Source: Streptomyces rubellomurinus (lineage in GTDB: Bacteria; Actinomycetota; Actinomycetes; Streptomycetales; Streptomycetaceae). Taken from it: 64,000 nt of DNA. The notes under the pieces were generated by a model, which did not search any database, was not told the DNA's origin, and saw only the letters and a list, made by a program, of their open reading frames with translations. The stretch covers positions 62,001 through 126,000 of the forward strand of contig NZ_JZKH01000006.1 in assembly GCF_000961885.1 (NCBI RefSeq), in the 5' to 3' direction. The position numbers and the translations under genes were made by a program. This document shows, one piece after another, positions 40,677 through 48,828 of this stretch (position 1 is the first letter of the stretch; each line of letters starts with the position of its first letter).

Positions 40677-42695
40677 CTACTTGCTGCCGTTGGCCGTCGC
40701 GAGCGCCCCGATCGGCGTCTCGGCGATGCCCAACTTCTTCGCGGAGTCCAGCAGTTGGCGCAGCTGGCCGGCCTGCTCGCCGCCGCCCGCGCCGATCAGC
40801 CTCAGCAGCAGCGCGGAGACGGTGAGGTTCTGCACGTCGGCCGTGGAGACCGAGGACAGCACCCGGGTCAGGTCCTCGGTGAAGCTGGCGCTGCCGTCCA
40901 GCCAGGGCCCGGCGAGGGTCTGCGCGGTCTGCGAGTGGCCGACGAAGGCGTCCACGGCCTTGCCCGCCGACACCGACTGCACCAGCTTGTCGAAGAAGAC
41001 CGAGTCCCCGCCGACGATGTCGATCTTGGCCTTCTCCAGGCCGGCCGCGACCAGCGCCGCCTGCGCCTCGGCGATCTGCCGCTGCGCGTCCAGCCCGGCC
41101 AGCCGGACGTCCTTCTCGGCGGCCAGCCGCAGCCGGTACTCCTCGTGCCCGCGCGAGGCCTCGTCCAGCTTGGCCATCGCCGCGGCCTTCTCGGTCAGGC
41201 CCTCGGCCTCCGCCTTCAGCTTGGCGCCGACCTCCAGCGCGGCGGCCTTGGCCTTCTCGGTCTGCACGACGGCCTCGGCGCGGCCCACCTTCTCGACCGC
41301 GGCCGCCTCCTGCTCCCGCACCTGCACCCGGGCCAGGCCCTCGGCGGCGGCCTCCGCCCGGACGCCCTCGGCCAGCTTGACCTTGGCGGCCGCGTCCAGC
41401 TCGGCGGCCTGCTGCCGGGCCTCGGCCAGCACCAGCGCCTCGCGGGCCTTGTGGGAGGCGGCCTGCTCGGCGGCCTCGGCGGCCTTGATGTCCTTGACCA
41501 GCTTCTCCTGCGCCTCCGCCTCGGCCTGGATGACGACCGCCTTGCGGACCCGCTCGGCCTCCTCGGTGGCGCGCAGCGTCTTGACGGCCTCCTCCTGCTC
41601 GGCGACGGTGCGCTCCACCGCGACCCGCTCGCGGACCACGTCGGCGACCTCCCGGCGGCGGGACTCGACCTCCTTCTGCTTGGCCATGACGGCCAGTTCG
41701 GTCTCCCGCTCGCGGCCGACGACCTCCAGCAGGCGGTCCTTCTCGATCCGCTCGTTCTCCACCGCGATCACCCGCTCGCGGTTCTTCTGCGCCACCGCGA
41801 CCTCGCGGGCCTGGTTCTCCCGCTGCACCCCGAGCAGCTCCTCGGTGCGCAGGAAGGCGGTCTGCGCGTTCAGCCGCTCCTCCTCCTGCACCCGGGCGAT
41901 CACCGCGTCCTCCTTGGCCCGCAGAGTCTCGATCTCGCGGCGCTGGCGGATCTCGGCGTCCGCCTGGCGGCGCTCAAGCTCCAGGACGGTCTCCCGGGCG
42001 TCGACGTTCTGCCGGGTGATCTCCTTCTCCTCGGTGCGCTGGTACTCGTTGGTGCGCACGTGCTCGATCGCGGTCAGCTCGGTGATCTTGCGGATGCCCT
42101 GGGCGTCGAGGATGTTGTCGGAGTCCAGCTGGCTCATCGGGGTCTGTTCCAGGTGGTCGATCGCCGCGTCCTCCAGGGTGTACCCGTTGAGGTCGGTGCC
42201 GATGACGGCGATGATCTGGTCCCGGAACTCGTGCCGGTGGGTGTACAGGTCGGTGAAGTCCAGCTGCTTGCCGACCGTCTTCAGCGCCTCGGCGAACTTC
42301 GCCGCGAAGAACTCCTGGATCGCCTGCGGGTCGCTGGCCCGGGCGGTGCCGATCGACTGCGCCACCTTGACGACGTCCTCGACGGTCTTGTTCACCCGGA
42401 CGAAGAACGAGATCCGGATGTCGGCCCGGATGTTGTCCCGGCAGATCAGGCCGTCCCGGCCGGCCCGGTGGATCTCCACCGTCTTCGCGGTGATGTCCAT
42501 CAGCTCGGCCTTGTGGATGATCGGCAGGACGATCGCGCCGGTGAAGGTGACGTCCACCTTCTTCGTGCGGGAGACGATCAGTGCCTTGCCCTGCTCGACC
42601 TTCTGGAACAGGCGGCCCACGAAGAGCAGCACGGCGAGCAGGATGAGCAGCACGACGGCGACGAGTACGCCGAAACCCACGGCGATGGTGTCCAT
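40677..42695 (-). CDS. Flotillin / SPFH-domain protein (YqiK-like)
   Basis: 672 residues. One membrane helix at residues 8-28, an SPFH/PHB domain at about 30-200 (FTGAIVLPIIHKAELMDIT), a long charged coiled coil (210-560) with alternating Glu/Lys/Arg/Ala heptads, and a C-terminal globular segment of about 100 residues. Flotillins scaffold membrane microdomains. The start is ATG 42695 with AAAGGA upstream; an in-frame GTG sits 3 bases earlier. It is followed 33 bp downstream by the ATPase and preceded by the NfeD-like gene, the usual flotillin partner. Confidence 0.9.
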   Translation of the reverse strand: MDTIAVGFGVLVAVVLLILLAVLLFVGRLFQKVEQGKALIVSRTKKVDVTFTGAIVLPIIHKAELMDITAKTVEIHRAGRDGLICRDNIRADIRISFFVRVNKTVEDVVKVAQSIGTARASDPQAIQEFFAAKFAEALKTVGKQLDFTDLYTHRHEFRDQIIAVIGTDLNGYTLEDAAIDHLEQTPMSQLDSDNILDAQGIRKITELTAIEHVRTNEYQRTEEKEITRQNVDARETVLELERRQADAEIRQRREIETLRAKEDAVIARVQEEERLNAQTAFLRTEELLGVQRENQAREVAVAQKNRERVIAVENERIEKDRLLEVVGRERETELAVMAKQKEVESRRREVADVVRERVAVERTVAEQEEAVKTLRATEEAERVRKAVVIQAEAEAQEKLVKDIKAAEAAEQAASHKAREALVLAEARQQAAELDAAAKVKLAEGVRAEAAAEGLARVQVREQEAAAVEKVGRAEAVVQTEKAKAAALEVGAKLKAEAEGLTEKAAAMAKLDEASRGHEEYRLRLAAEKDVRLAGLDAQRQIAEAQAALVAAGLEKAKIDIVGGDSVFFDKLVQSVSAGKAVDAFVGHSQTAQTLAGPWLDGSASFTEDLTRVLSSVSTADVQNLTVSALLLRLIGAGGGEQAGQLRQLLDSAKKLGIAETPIGALATANGSK

Positions 42696-42723
42696 CACGG
42701 AGTCCTTTGACGAGAAGTGGTGC

Positions 42724-42793
42724 GAAGTGGGAAATCAGAAGCGGGAAATCAGAAGTGGGAAAACGGAAGTGGGAAAAGAGAAGCGGGAAAAGA
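42724..42793. repeat. 14-bp purine-rich tandem repeat, 5 copies
   Basis: Five exact-period units of GAAG(T/C)GGGAAA followed by TCA, ACG or AGA, in the 112-bp gap between the NfeD-like and flotillin genes. The + strand is almost all purine; the transcribed RNA would be pyrimidine-rich. Its low GC contrasts with the flanks. Confidence 0.9.
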
Positions 42794-42807
42794 GAGACGG
42801 CGAACCG

Positions 42808-43554
42808 TCAGGCGCCCGGCGGTGACGGGTCGAAGGCCGCGACCAGGAACACCTCGGCGTCGGCGTCGTAGTCGAAGACCAGGGCCGTCCGCCCGGCCGT
42901 CAGCCCGGGGTCGTCCTCGACCGTGCGGACCTGGACGGTCGCGGTGGAGCCGTCCTCGGCGGTGACCTCGGCCTGACCGAAGTCGGCGGTCACCCGGCCG
43001 GTGCGGATCACGCAGACCCGGCCGACGAAGTCCCCCCGGGTCACCGGGCGGTCCTGCGGGAACAGCCGCGACAGCGGCCGGACGATCACCCGGGTGCCAG
43101 CCCAGGCGGCCACCAGCGCGACGGCGAACACGCCGCCGCGCGCCGGGGCCCCCGTGGTGAGGACGGTGCCGGCCAGGCTGACGAACCAGGCGATCGCGAC
43201 CAGCAGCGACACCGCCACCGTCAGCGGAACCCCGCCCAGCCCCAGCCGGTCCAGCACACCCCCGTGGTGGTGGGAGGAGTCGGGCCCGCCGTGCGCCACG
43301 CCCCCGCCATGGTGCCCCCCGGCACCATGACCGGCCGCACCGTGCCCCCCGGCACCGTGCCCGGCATGACCCACCTGACCCACGTGCCCGCCGTGCCCGA
43401 CGCCCACGTGGTGCCCGACGCCGTGCCCCCCGTGCAGGGCGTCGAACCCGAGACCGCCGAGCAGCATCAACAGCCAGTACCCGACGACCACCACCAGCGC
43501 GAAACTGAACAGCGCGGTCGGAAAGGCCAGCGCGGCCGTGACGAATCCCCCCAC
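42808..43554 (-). CDS. NfeD/YqiJ-like membrane OB-fold protein with His-rich loop
   Basis: 248 residues. Helices at about 12-36, 108-130 and 140-160, then a soluble OB-fold domain at 165-245 (RGDFVGRVCVIRTG, GSTATVQVRTVED). Between helices 1 and 2, residues 41-97 hold 16 His in a Gly-rich, low-complexity segment. The family pairs with flotillins in many bacteria and may stabilise them at the membrane. The start is probably GTG 43554, with GGGGGAG upstream; a GTG at 43563 is possible. It opens the ATPase operon. Confidence 0.82.
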   Translation of the reverse strand: MGGFVTAALAFPTALFSFALVVVVGYWLLMLLGGLGFDALHGGHGVGHHVGVGHGGHVGQVGHAGHGAGGHGAAGHGAGGHHGGGVAHGGPDSSHHHGGVLDRLGLGGVPLTVAVSLLVAIAWFVSLAGTVLTTGAPARGGVFAVALVAAWAGTRVIVRPLSRLFPQDRPVTRGDFVGRVCVIRTGRVTADFGQAEVTAEDGSTATVQVRTVEDDPGLTAGRTALVFDYDADAEVFLVAAFDPSPPGA

Positions 43555-43636
43555 CCCGGCCACGCTCCCCCGTCTTTCCGTCCGACACCGCACCTCGGCG
43601 CCTCGGAGATCGTGACAGCGCGGGGGGCGTCCGCAC

Positions 43637-43655
43637 ATTGCCAGGATCCGGCAAT
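43637..43655. promoter_or_regulatory. Candidate operator upstream of the NfeD-flotillin-ATPase operon
   Basis: Inverted repeat ATTGCC-AGGATCC-GGCAAT in the 248-bp gap before the NfeD-like gene. The rest of this gap shows no gene. Confidence 0.35.
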
Positions 43656-43802
43656 CTTTACGCCCCTTTGACACCCTGGTGCGCGCGCCCCCGGTGACAG
43701 TGGAACAACTCCGCAACAGCCGGGCGACGGGACCGCCCCAGCGGGGTTGGCGGGCGGACAGGGGAGACGATCGGCCCGTTGCCGGGTCCGCGCACGTACC
43801 TC

Positions 43803-44918
43803 CTAGAGAGGCTGCTCCGGCCAGTTCAGCAGCCGCGCCCCCATCGCCGCCGTCTCCAGCGTGAAGCGCTGCAACGCGTCCGAAGGGTCGTACCCCGTCA
43901 GCGACTTGATCCGCTCCAGCCGGTAGCTCAGGGTGCGCACGCTCAGCCCCAGCCGGCGCGCCGCCTCCGCGTTCACGTACGCCGCCTCCGCCTGCACCGC
44001 GATCGTGTCCAGCAGCGGACGGGCGCCGCCGCGCGCCTCCGTCAGCGGGCCCAGCACGCTGCGCACCAGGTCCGCCATCGCCGCCCGGTCCCGCATCAGC
44101 ACCGGGAACACCAGCAGCTCCTCGGCCTTCAACTGCCGGGCGGCCAGGCCCAGGCGCTGTGCGTAGTCCAGCGCGTCCAGCGCCTCCTCGTAGCTGCGCA
44201 GCACCCCGCTCGCGCCCGAGTGCCGCCGCCCGGTCGCCACCCGCAGCACCGGGCGGTAGCCGGCGCCCGGGCGCAGCGTCAGGTCCGCGAACGCCTCCAG
44301 CACGGCCCGCTCGGAGTCCGGGGCGATGCACACCAGCCGGCCGTCCTTGCTCGCCAGCAGGACGTCCCGCTCGCCGAACCGGCCCACCAGCTCCCGCTCC
44401 ACCCGGTGCACCAGCGGGTGGACGTCCGCGAACGGCTCCTCGCCGACCGCCACCGCCACCGCGTACGCCCCCGCCAGCCGCAGCCCGAACCGCTCCGCGC
44501 GCTCCGCCAGCAGGCCCAGGTCGCCGCGCCCGTACAGCAGGTCGTCGATGAACTCCCGCCGCGCCGCCTCCTCCTGGCGCACGGCCATCCGCTGCGCCCG
44601 CTCGTGCCCCTCGCCCAGCGCCGCCAGCGCGGCGTCGGTCGCGGCGAGCACCGCGTCGCCGGTGCGGCGCAGCTCGGCCACGCTGAGCGCCGACGCCGAG
44701 CCGGGCAGCGTCTGCCAGGCCCGCCGGGCCGCCGCCAGGCAGTGCGCGACCACCTCGCGCAGGCCGTAGCCGGCCTCGGCGCAGTGCTCGCCGAGCACGC
44801 GCAGGCCCTCCAGCTCGTCGCGGCGCAGCAGCCGCCCGGTGCGGGAGGCGTCGGCGAGCAGGACGAGGTAGGCCTCGGTCAGCTCGGTCGGTACGTCGTG
44901 CTCGATCCCCTCGGTCAC
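43803..44918 (-). CDS. PucR/CdaR-family transcriptional regulator
   Basis: 371 residues. An N-terminal helical domain of the RsbRD-type (residues 10-150) is followed by a GGDEF-like degenerate domain and a C-terminal PucR helix-turn-helix (VNAEAARRLGLSVRTLSYRLERIKSLTGYDPSD). GTG 44918 is the start. It lies in the same orientation and immediately upstream of the NfeD-flotillin-ATPase operon, so it may regulate that operon, though a separate promoter region of 248 bp intervenes. Confidence 0.88.
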   Translation of the reverse strand: MTEGIEHDVPTELTEAYLVLLADASRTGRLLRRDELEGLRVLGEHCAEAGYGLREVVAHCLAAARRAWQTLPGSASALSVAELRRTGDAVLAATDAALAALGEGHERAQRMAVRQEEAARREFIDDLLYGRGDLGLLAERAERFGLRLAGAYAVAVAVGEEPFADVHPLVHRVERELVGRFGERDVLLASKDGRLVCIAPDSERAVLEAFADLTLRPGAGYRPVLRVATGRRHSGASGVLRSYEEALDALDYAQRLGLAARQLKAEELLVFPVLMRDRAAMADLVRSVLGPLTEARGGARPLLDTIAVQAEAAYVNAEAARRLGLSVRTLSYRLERIKSLTGYDPSDALQRFTLETAAMGARLLNWPEQPL

Positions 44919-45036
44919 CGTGTCCCGACCCCCGTGCGACTGCTGTTCACGTCCTGCTGCCCATGTTCGAGCGGATGATCTCGGCGGTGAACGCTATCAG
45001 CGCCGCCGCGCGTGCGGACCGGCCGCAGGCGCGGCC

Positions 45037-45816
45037 TCACGACTCCCGGAAGCGCAGCACGAAGCGGGCGCGGCTGCCGTCGATCCGCCGCCGCACGTAC
45101 AGCGCCGGGGTGCCGTCCGGGGTGCAGCTGACGCCCTCGCGTACCAGCAGCGCCGTGCCCGGCGGCACGCCCAGCAGTTCGGCGTCCGCGAGGTCCGCGC
45201 CCACCGCGCCGAACGCCCGCCAGTCGTACTCCAGCTCCACGCCGGTCGCCCGGGCCAGCGCCGGCACCAGGTTCCCCGGGTGGCCGGGGCGCACCAGCTC
45301 GGCGGGCAGCGGCCGGTACGGCACCCAGTAGCTGCAGGCCGCCTGCGGCCGGCCCGCGTGCCGGATCACCGAGTCCACCCGGGACAGCTCGGCCGTCGTG
45401 CGGCCCAGCTGCCGGGCCGCCTCCGCGTCCTCCGCCGACCCCGTCACCGGCGGGGCGCCCACCACGAACTCGCCGTCCTCGCCGTGCCCGCCGCTCGCTC
45501 CGCCCGCCGCGTCCGGCAGTGCGGCGTGCACGCTGCCCAGGTCGACCCGCTGGCTGCGCGGGTCCACCGCGATCGAGATCCGGACGGCCGGCGGGCGGAC
45601 GAAGGTCCCCACGCCCCGGCGGATCTCCACCACGGCCGCGCGCTCCAGCTCCGCCACTGCCTGCCGCACGGTCAACCGGTTCACGCCGAACTCGGCGCTC
45701 AGCTCGGGCTCGCTCGGCAGCCGGGCGCCCGCCGGGTAGGCGCCGGCGTCGATCCGCTCCTGCAGCTGCAGGGCGAGACGGCGGTACAGCGGGGTGCTCG
45801 GGGGGTTCGTGGCCAC
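45037..45816 (-). CDS. GntR-family regulator (HutC/UTRA subfamily)
   Basis: 259 residues. The N-terminal winged helix (YRRLALQLQERIDAGAYPAG, RLPSEPELSAEFGVNRLTVR) is followed by a UTRA ligand-binding domain. GTG 45816 starts the gene. It is divergent from a tyrosine phosphatase gene across a gap containing a perfect 24-bp palindrome with CTAGAC, close to the HutC-type site GTnTAnAC. It most likely represses itself and the phosphatase. Its ligand is unknown. Confidence 0.9.
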   Translation of the reverse strand: MATNPPSTPLYRRLALQLQERIDAGAYPAGARLPSEPELSAEFGVNRLTVRQAVAELERAAVVEIRRGVGTFVRPPAVRISIAVDPRSQRVDLGSVHAALPDAAGGASGGHGEDGEFVVGAPPVTGSAEDAEAARQLGRTTAELSRVDSVIRHAGRPQAACSYWVPYRPLPAELVRPGHPGNLVPALARATGVELEYDWRAFGAVGADLADAELLGVPPGTALLVREGVSCTPDGTPALYVRRRIDGSRARFVLRFRES

Positions 45817-45948
45817 GGCCCGATCCTACGAAGCGGCGGCTCCGGGCGAAGGCCACCGGCCGTTCCGCTCGACGCGGCGGCCCGGCGGGAGTGGGATGGA
45901 GGGGTGTCCCCGCCGGGCGCGGCTTGCCCGGCACCCCCGCGACGGGTT

Positions 45949-45972
45949 ACACATCTAGACGTCTAGATGTGT
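45949..45972. promoter_or_regulatory. GntR operator, perfect 24-bp palindrome
   Basis: Arms ACACATCTAGAC (45949-45960) and GTCTAGATGTGT (45961-45972) meet with no spacer. Located 40 bp before the phosphatase start and 132 bp before the GntR start. Confidence 0.8.
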
Positions 45973-46012
45973 CGTGCCTGTCCGGGGCGCGGCCCCACCG
46001 AAAGGCCCCGCG

Positions 46013-46753
46013 ATGTCCCTGGTCAACTTCCGCGACCCCGCCGTCCTCAGCGACCCCGAGGGCCGCCGGATACGCGCCGGCGTGCTGTACCGCTCCGCAC
46101 AGCCCTTCCCCGCCGCCGACGCGGCCGTCGTCGACCAGCTGCGCTCCTGCGACATCCGCACCATCGTCGACCTGCGCGACACCCGCGAGACCGACCCCGC
46201 CGACTGGGCCGCCGCCGTCGAGGCGGGCATCGCCGTCGTCGCCGCCCCCGTCGACCCGGCCACCGACCTCCTCGCCGCCCGGCTCGGCACCATGACCACC
46301 GCCGCCGACCTCGGCGACTGGTACGTGCTGCTCGCCGAATCCGCCCCCCGGGCCGTCGCCGCCGCCGTCGAAGCCGCCGCCCGCCCCGGCGCCGTCCTGC
46401 TGCACTGCGCCGCCGGCAAGGACCGCACCGGCCTCGTCACCGCGCTGCTCCTCGACCTGCTCGGCGTCCCCGCCGACCGCATCGTCGCCGACTACGCCCG
46501 CACCGCCGAGGCCCTCCCGCAGATCTTCGCCGGCCTGGCCGAACGCCACCGCACCGCCCTCAACGACCGCGTCCAGAGCGGGCAACTCACCATCCCCGCA
46601 CCGCTGTTGGAGGCCCCGGCCGAGGCCATGGCGGTCTTCCTCGACCGCGTCCGCACCCACCACGGCGGCGCCGCCGCCTTCCTGCCCGCCTGCGGCGTCG
46701 CCGCGGCCACCCTCGGCGCCTTCCGCGACAAGGCGGCACCGCTGCCCGCCTGA
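46013..46753 (+). CDS. Tyrosine/phosphoinositide phosphatase (PtpB/Siw14-like)
   Basis: 246 residues with the Cys-phosphatase loop HCAAGKDRTG (CX5R). It begins with NFRDPAVLSDPEGRRIRAGVLYRSAQPF and the IVDLRDTRE region, the pattern of bacterial PtpB-type proteins (Y_phosphatase3). ATG 46013 is preceded by AAAGG. The Asp of the general-acid loop is not clear-cut in the sequence. It is controlled by the divergent GntR through the 24-bp palindrome; the natural substrate (phosphotyrosine, phosphoinositide or a sugar phosphate) is unknown. Confidence 0.87.
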   Translation: MSLVNFRDPAVLSDPEGRRIRAGVLYRSAQPFPAADAAVVDQLRSCDIRTIVDLRDTRETDPADWAAAVEAGIAVVAAPVDPATDLLAARLGTMTTAADLGDWYVLLAESAPRAVAAAVEAAARPGAVLLHCAAGKDRTGLVTALLLDLLGVPADRIVADYARTAEALPQIFAGLAERHRTALNDRVQSGQLTIPAPLLEAPAEAMAVFLDRVRTHHGGAAAFLPACGVAAATLGAFRDKAAPLPA

Positions 46754-46793
46754 CCCGAGGGGTCGTCGGTGGGCCCGCCTACCCTGGGGCGCC

Positions 46794-47369
46794 ATGGGCA
46801 ACTCCACCTTCTGGGTCCTGATGCCGATGCCCGCCGCCGGCGTCGAGCGCTTCGCGCCGCGGCTGCGCCCGCCGGTGGCGGAGCACGCGGCGGATCCGCG
46901 CACGCGGGAGTGGTGGCGGCGCTGGGCGGCCGATCCGAACGGCGAGCAGGCGTTCCACGCGTTCCACGAGCGGGCCTTCGACGGCCCGCTGGACGAGCAC
47001 ATCGACGTGGTCTACGAGGCCTGGGAGCTCGGGCAGGCGACCGGGCCGTACGTCCACCTCGCCGCCCGCAAGGGCTCACCGATGGCCGGCCTGGCGTTCG
47101 CCATCGGCCCGGAGCGCTTCGCCCGACTGCCGGGCTGGTTCGGCGACTTCCTGCTGACGCCCGAGCAGGCGCGGGCGGCGCTGCCCGCCGTCGAGGCGGC
47201 GTTCGACCTGGACGGGGCCGCCCGGGCGACGGCCGTCGAGCGGCTGGTCGAGGCCCTGCCCGAGTGCTGGGACGGCCCGGAGCGGATCCTCGACGAGGTC
47301 CTCCCGGTCTGGCGCGCCGCCGTCGAGGCCGGCCACGGCCTCTTCGGCACCCAGGTCACCCCGACCTGA
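46794..47369 (+). CDS. Hypothetical protein, paralogue A
   Basis: 191 residues, no family recognised. It starts MGNSTFWVLMPM and contains LPGWFGDFLLTPEQARAAL, AAFDLDGAAR, and a C-terminal VWRAAVEAGHGLFGTQV. These stretches recur in the next gene, so the two arose by duplication. Trp- and Pro-rich helical content suggests a soluble helical fold. Gene spacing is 41 bp from the phosphatase and 28 bp to paralogue B, so one transcript is likely. Confidence 0.75.
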   Translation: MGNSTFWVLMPMPAAGVERFAPRLRPPVAEHAADPRTREWWRRWAADPNGEQAFHAFHERAFDGPLDEHIDVVYEAWELGQATGPYVHLAARKGSPMAGLAFAIGPERFARLPGWFGDFLLTPEQARAALPAVEAAFDLDGAARATAVERLVEALPECWDGPERILDEVLPVWRAAVEAGHGLFGTQVTPT

Positions 47370-47396
47370 CGGGCGCCCCGCGTACCCTGGCGGCCC

Positions 47397-47954
47397 ATGA
47401 GCTACTACGCCACGTGGTTCCTGGTCCTCGCCCCCGCCGGCGCCGTCGAGCGGCACGGGCCCGCCCTGCGGGCACAGTTGGCCGAGCACGCGGCGGCCCC
47501 CGGCACCCGCGCGCTGTGGCGGCGCTGGGAGCGCGAGGAACTGGGCTTCGACGAACTGGAGGCGCTGGCCTCCGGCCCCTTCGGGCTGGACGTCGAGGCG
47601 ATGTACGCGGTCTGGGAGGACTGCGCAGGCCTGCGCCCGTACGGCGCCGTGTCCGCCCGCAACCGCTTCCCGATGCTGGGCCTGGCGCACGCGCTCGGCC
47701 CGGAGCGGATCCGGGAGCTCCCGGGCTGGTTCGGGGACCTGGTGCTGAGCCCGGACGAGGTGCGCTCGACACTGCCCGCCGTCGAGGCGCTGTTCGCGCT
47801 GGACGGCGCCGCACGGGTGGAGGCCGAGCGGCGGGCCGAGCAGGCGCTGCGGTCGGCGGACCCGGTGGGCGACCTGTTCGACACGGCCGTGCCGATCTGG
47901 CGTGCGGCCGCCGAGGGCGGCCACGGCCTGATCGGCGCGCAGATCGTGCCCTGA
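47397..47954 (+). CDS. Hypothetical protein, paralogue B
   Basis: 185 residues. It shares with its upstream neighbour the motifs LPGWFGDLVLSPDEVRSTL, ALFALDGAAR and PIWRAAAEGGHGLIGAQI. The N-terminus (SYYATWFLVLAPAGAVERHG) matches the neighbour at equivalent positions. No catalytic residues can be named. It converges with the ABC-2 permease at 47983. Confidence 0.75.
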   Translation: MSYYATWFLVLAPAGAVERHGPALRAQLAEHAAAPGTRALWRRWEREELGFDELEALASGPFGLDVEAMYAVWEDCAGLRPYGAVSARNRFPMLGLAHALGPERIRELPGWFGDLVLSPDEVRSTLPAVEALFALDGAARVEAERRAEQALRSADPVGDLFDTAVPIWRAAAEGGHGLIGAQIVP

Positions 47955-47982
47955 GGCGGTCGGTGACTCACGGCACGGGGCT

Positions 47983-48828
47983 TCACGCGTCCCGGCGCCG
48001 CACCACGAGCACCGTCGCCGCCACCGAGACCGCCGCCCACACCCCCATGGTGATCCACGAGTCCAGCACGCTCGGCGCCCACTCCGAGAGCGTGGTGTTG
48101 GAGTCGGGGTTGTAGGTGAGCCGGTCGACCGGGGCCAGCGGCAGGTGGCTGCCGATCTCGTGCAGCCACCGGTAGCGGTCCCCGCCGAACATCAGCGGCG
48201 CGATGAACATCAGCACCACCAGGGACACGATCGAGGCGGTGGCGTGCCGCAGCAGCGCGCCCAGCGCCATGCCGACCAGCGCGCAGACCGGCACGATCAA
48301 CGCGTAGCCGAGGACGGCCCGCTGGCTGACCGGGTTGGTGATGGAGAGCCCGACGTGCCGGGAGGCGAGCATCGCGTTGCAGGAGAAGAAGGACACCGTC
48401 GAGACCACCACCCCGGCCAGCGTGGTGATCCCGCCGATGAGCAGCACCTTGGCGCCGATCACCCCGCGCCGGTCGGGCACGGCGGCGAAGGTGGTGCGGA
48501 TCAGGCCGGTGGTGTACTCGCCGAACACGGTGATCGCACCCAGCGAGCCGGCCGCGATCGCCATCAGGTCGCAGGAGATGCTGCCGAGGCTGTGCCACAT
48601 CGCGTCGTACCGGTACGGCGGCATGCCGGGCATCCGGTGCGGCGGGTGGTCGATGTACGTCAGGTCGGCGTGGACGGCGTTGAGGTTGACGCCGATCGCC
48701 ACCAGCGAGGCGAGCGCCAGCACCCAGTAGGTGGAGCGCAGCGAGCGGAGCTTGATCCACTCGGCGGCGAGCAGGTCGGTGAACCGGGGCGCCGGCTCGG
48801 CGGTGGTGCGAACGCTCAGGGTGCTCAT
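47983..48828 (-). CDS. ABC-2 type transporter permease
   Basis: 281-residue permease of about six hydrophobic helices with the ABC-2 start motif FTDLLAAEWIKLRSLRSTYW and an internal FGEYTTGLIRTTFAAVPDRR. The start ATG 48828 overlaps the ATPase stop by four bases. It works with the ATPase encoded immediately upstream as an exporter; the adjacent two-component system probably controls it. Confidence 0.88.
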   Translation of the reverse strand: MSTLSVRTTAEPAPRFTDLLAAEWIKLRSLRSTYWVLALASLVAIGVNLNAVHADLTYIDHPPHRMPGMPPYRYDAMWHSLGSISCDLMAIAAGSLGAITVFGEYTTGLIRTTFAAVPDRRGVIGAKVLLIGGITTLAGVVVSTVSFFSCNAMLASRHVGLSITNPVSQRAVLGYALIVPVCALVGMALGALLRHATASIVSLVVLMFIAPLMFGGDRYRWLHEIGSHLPLAPVDRLTYNPDSNTTLSEWAPSVLDSWITMGVWAAVSVAATVLVVRRRDA

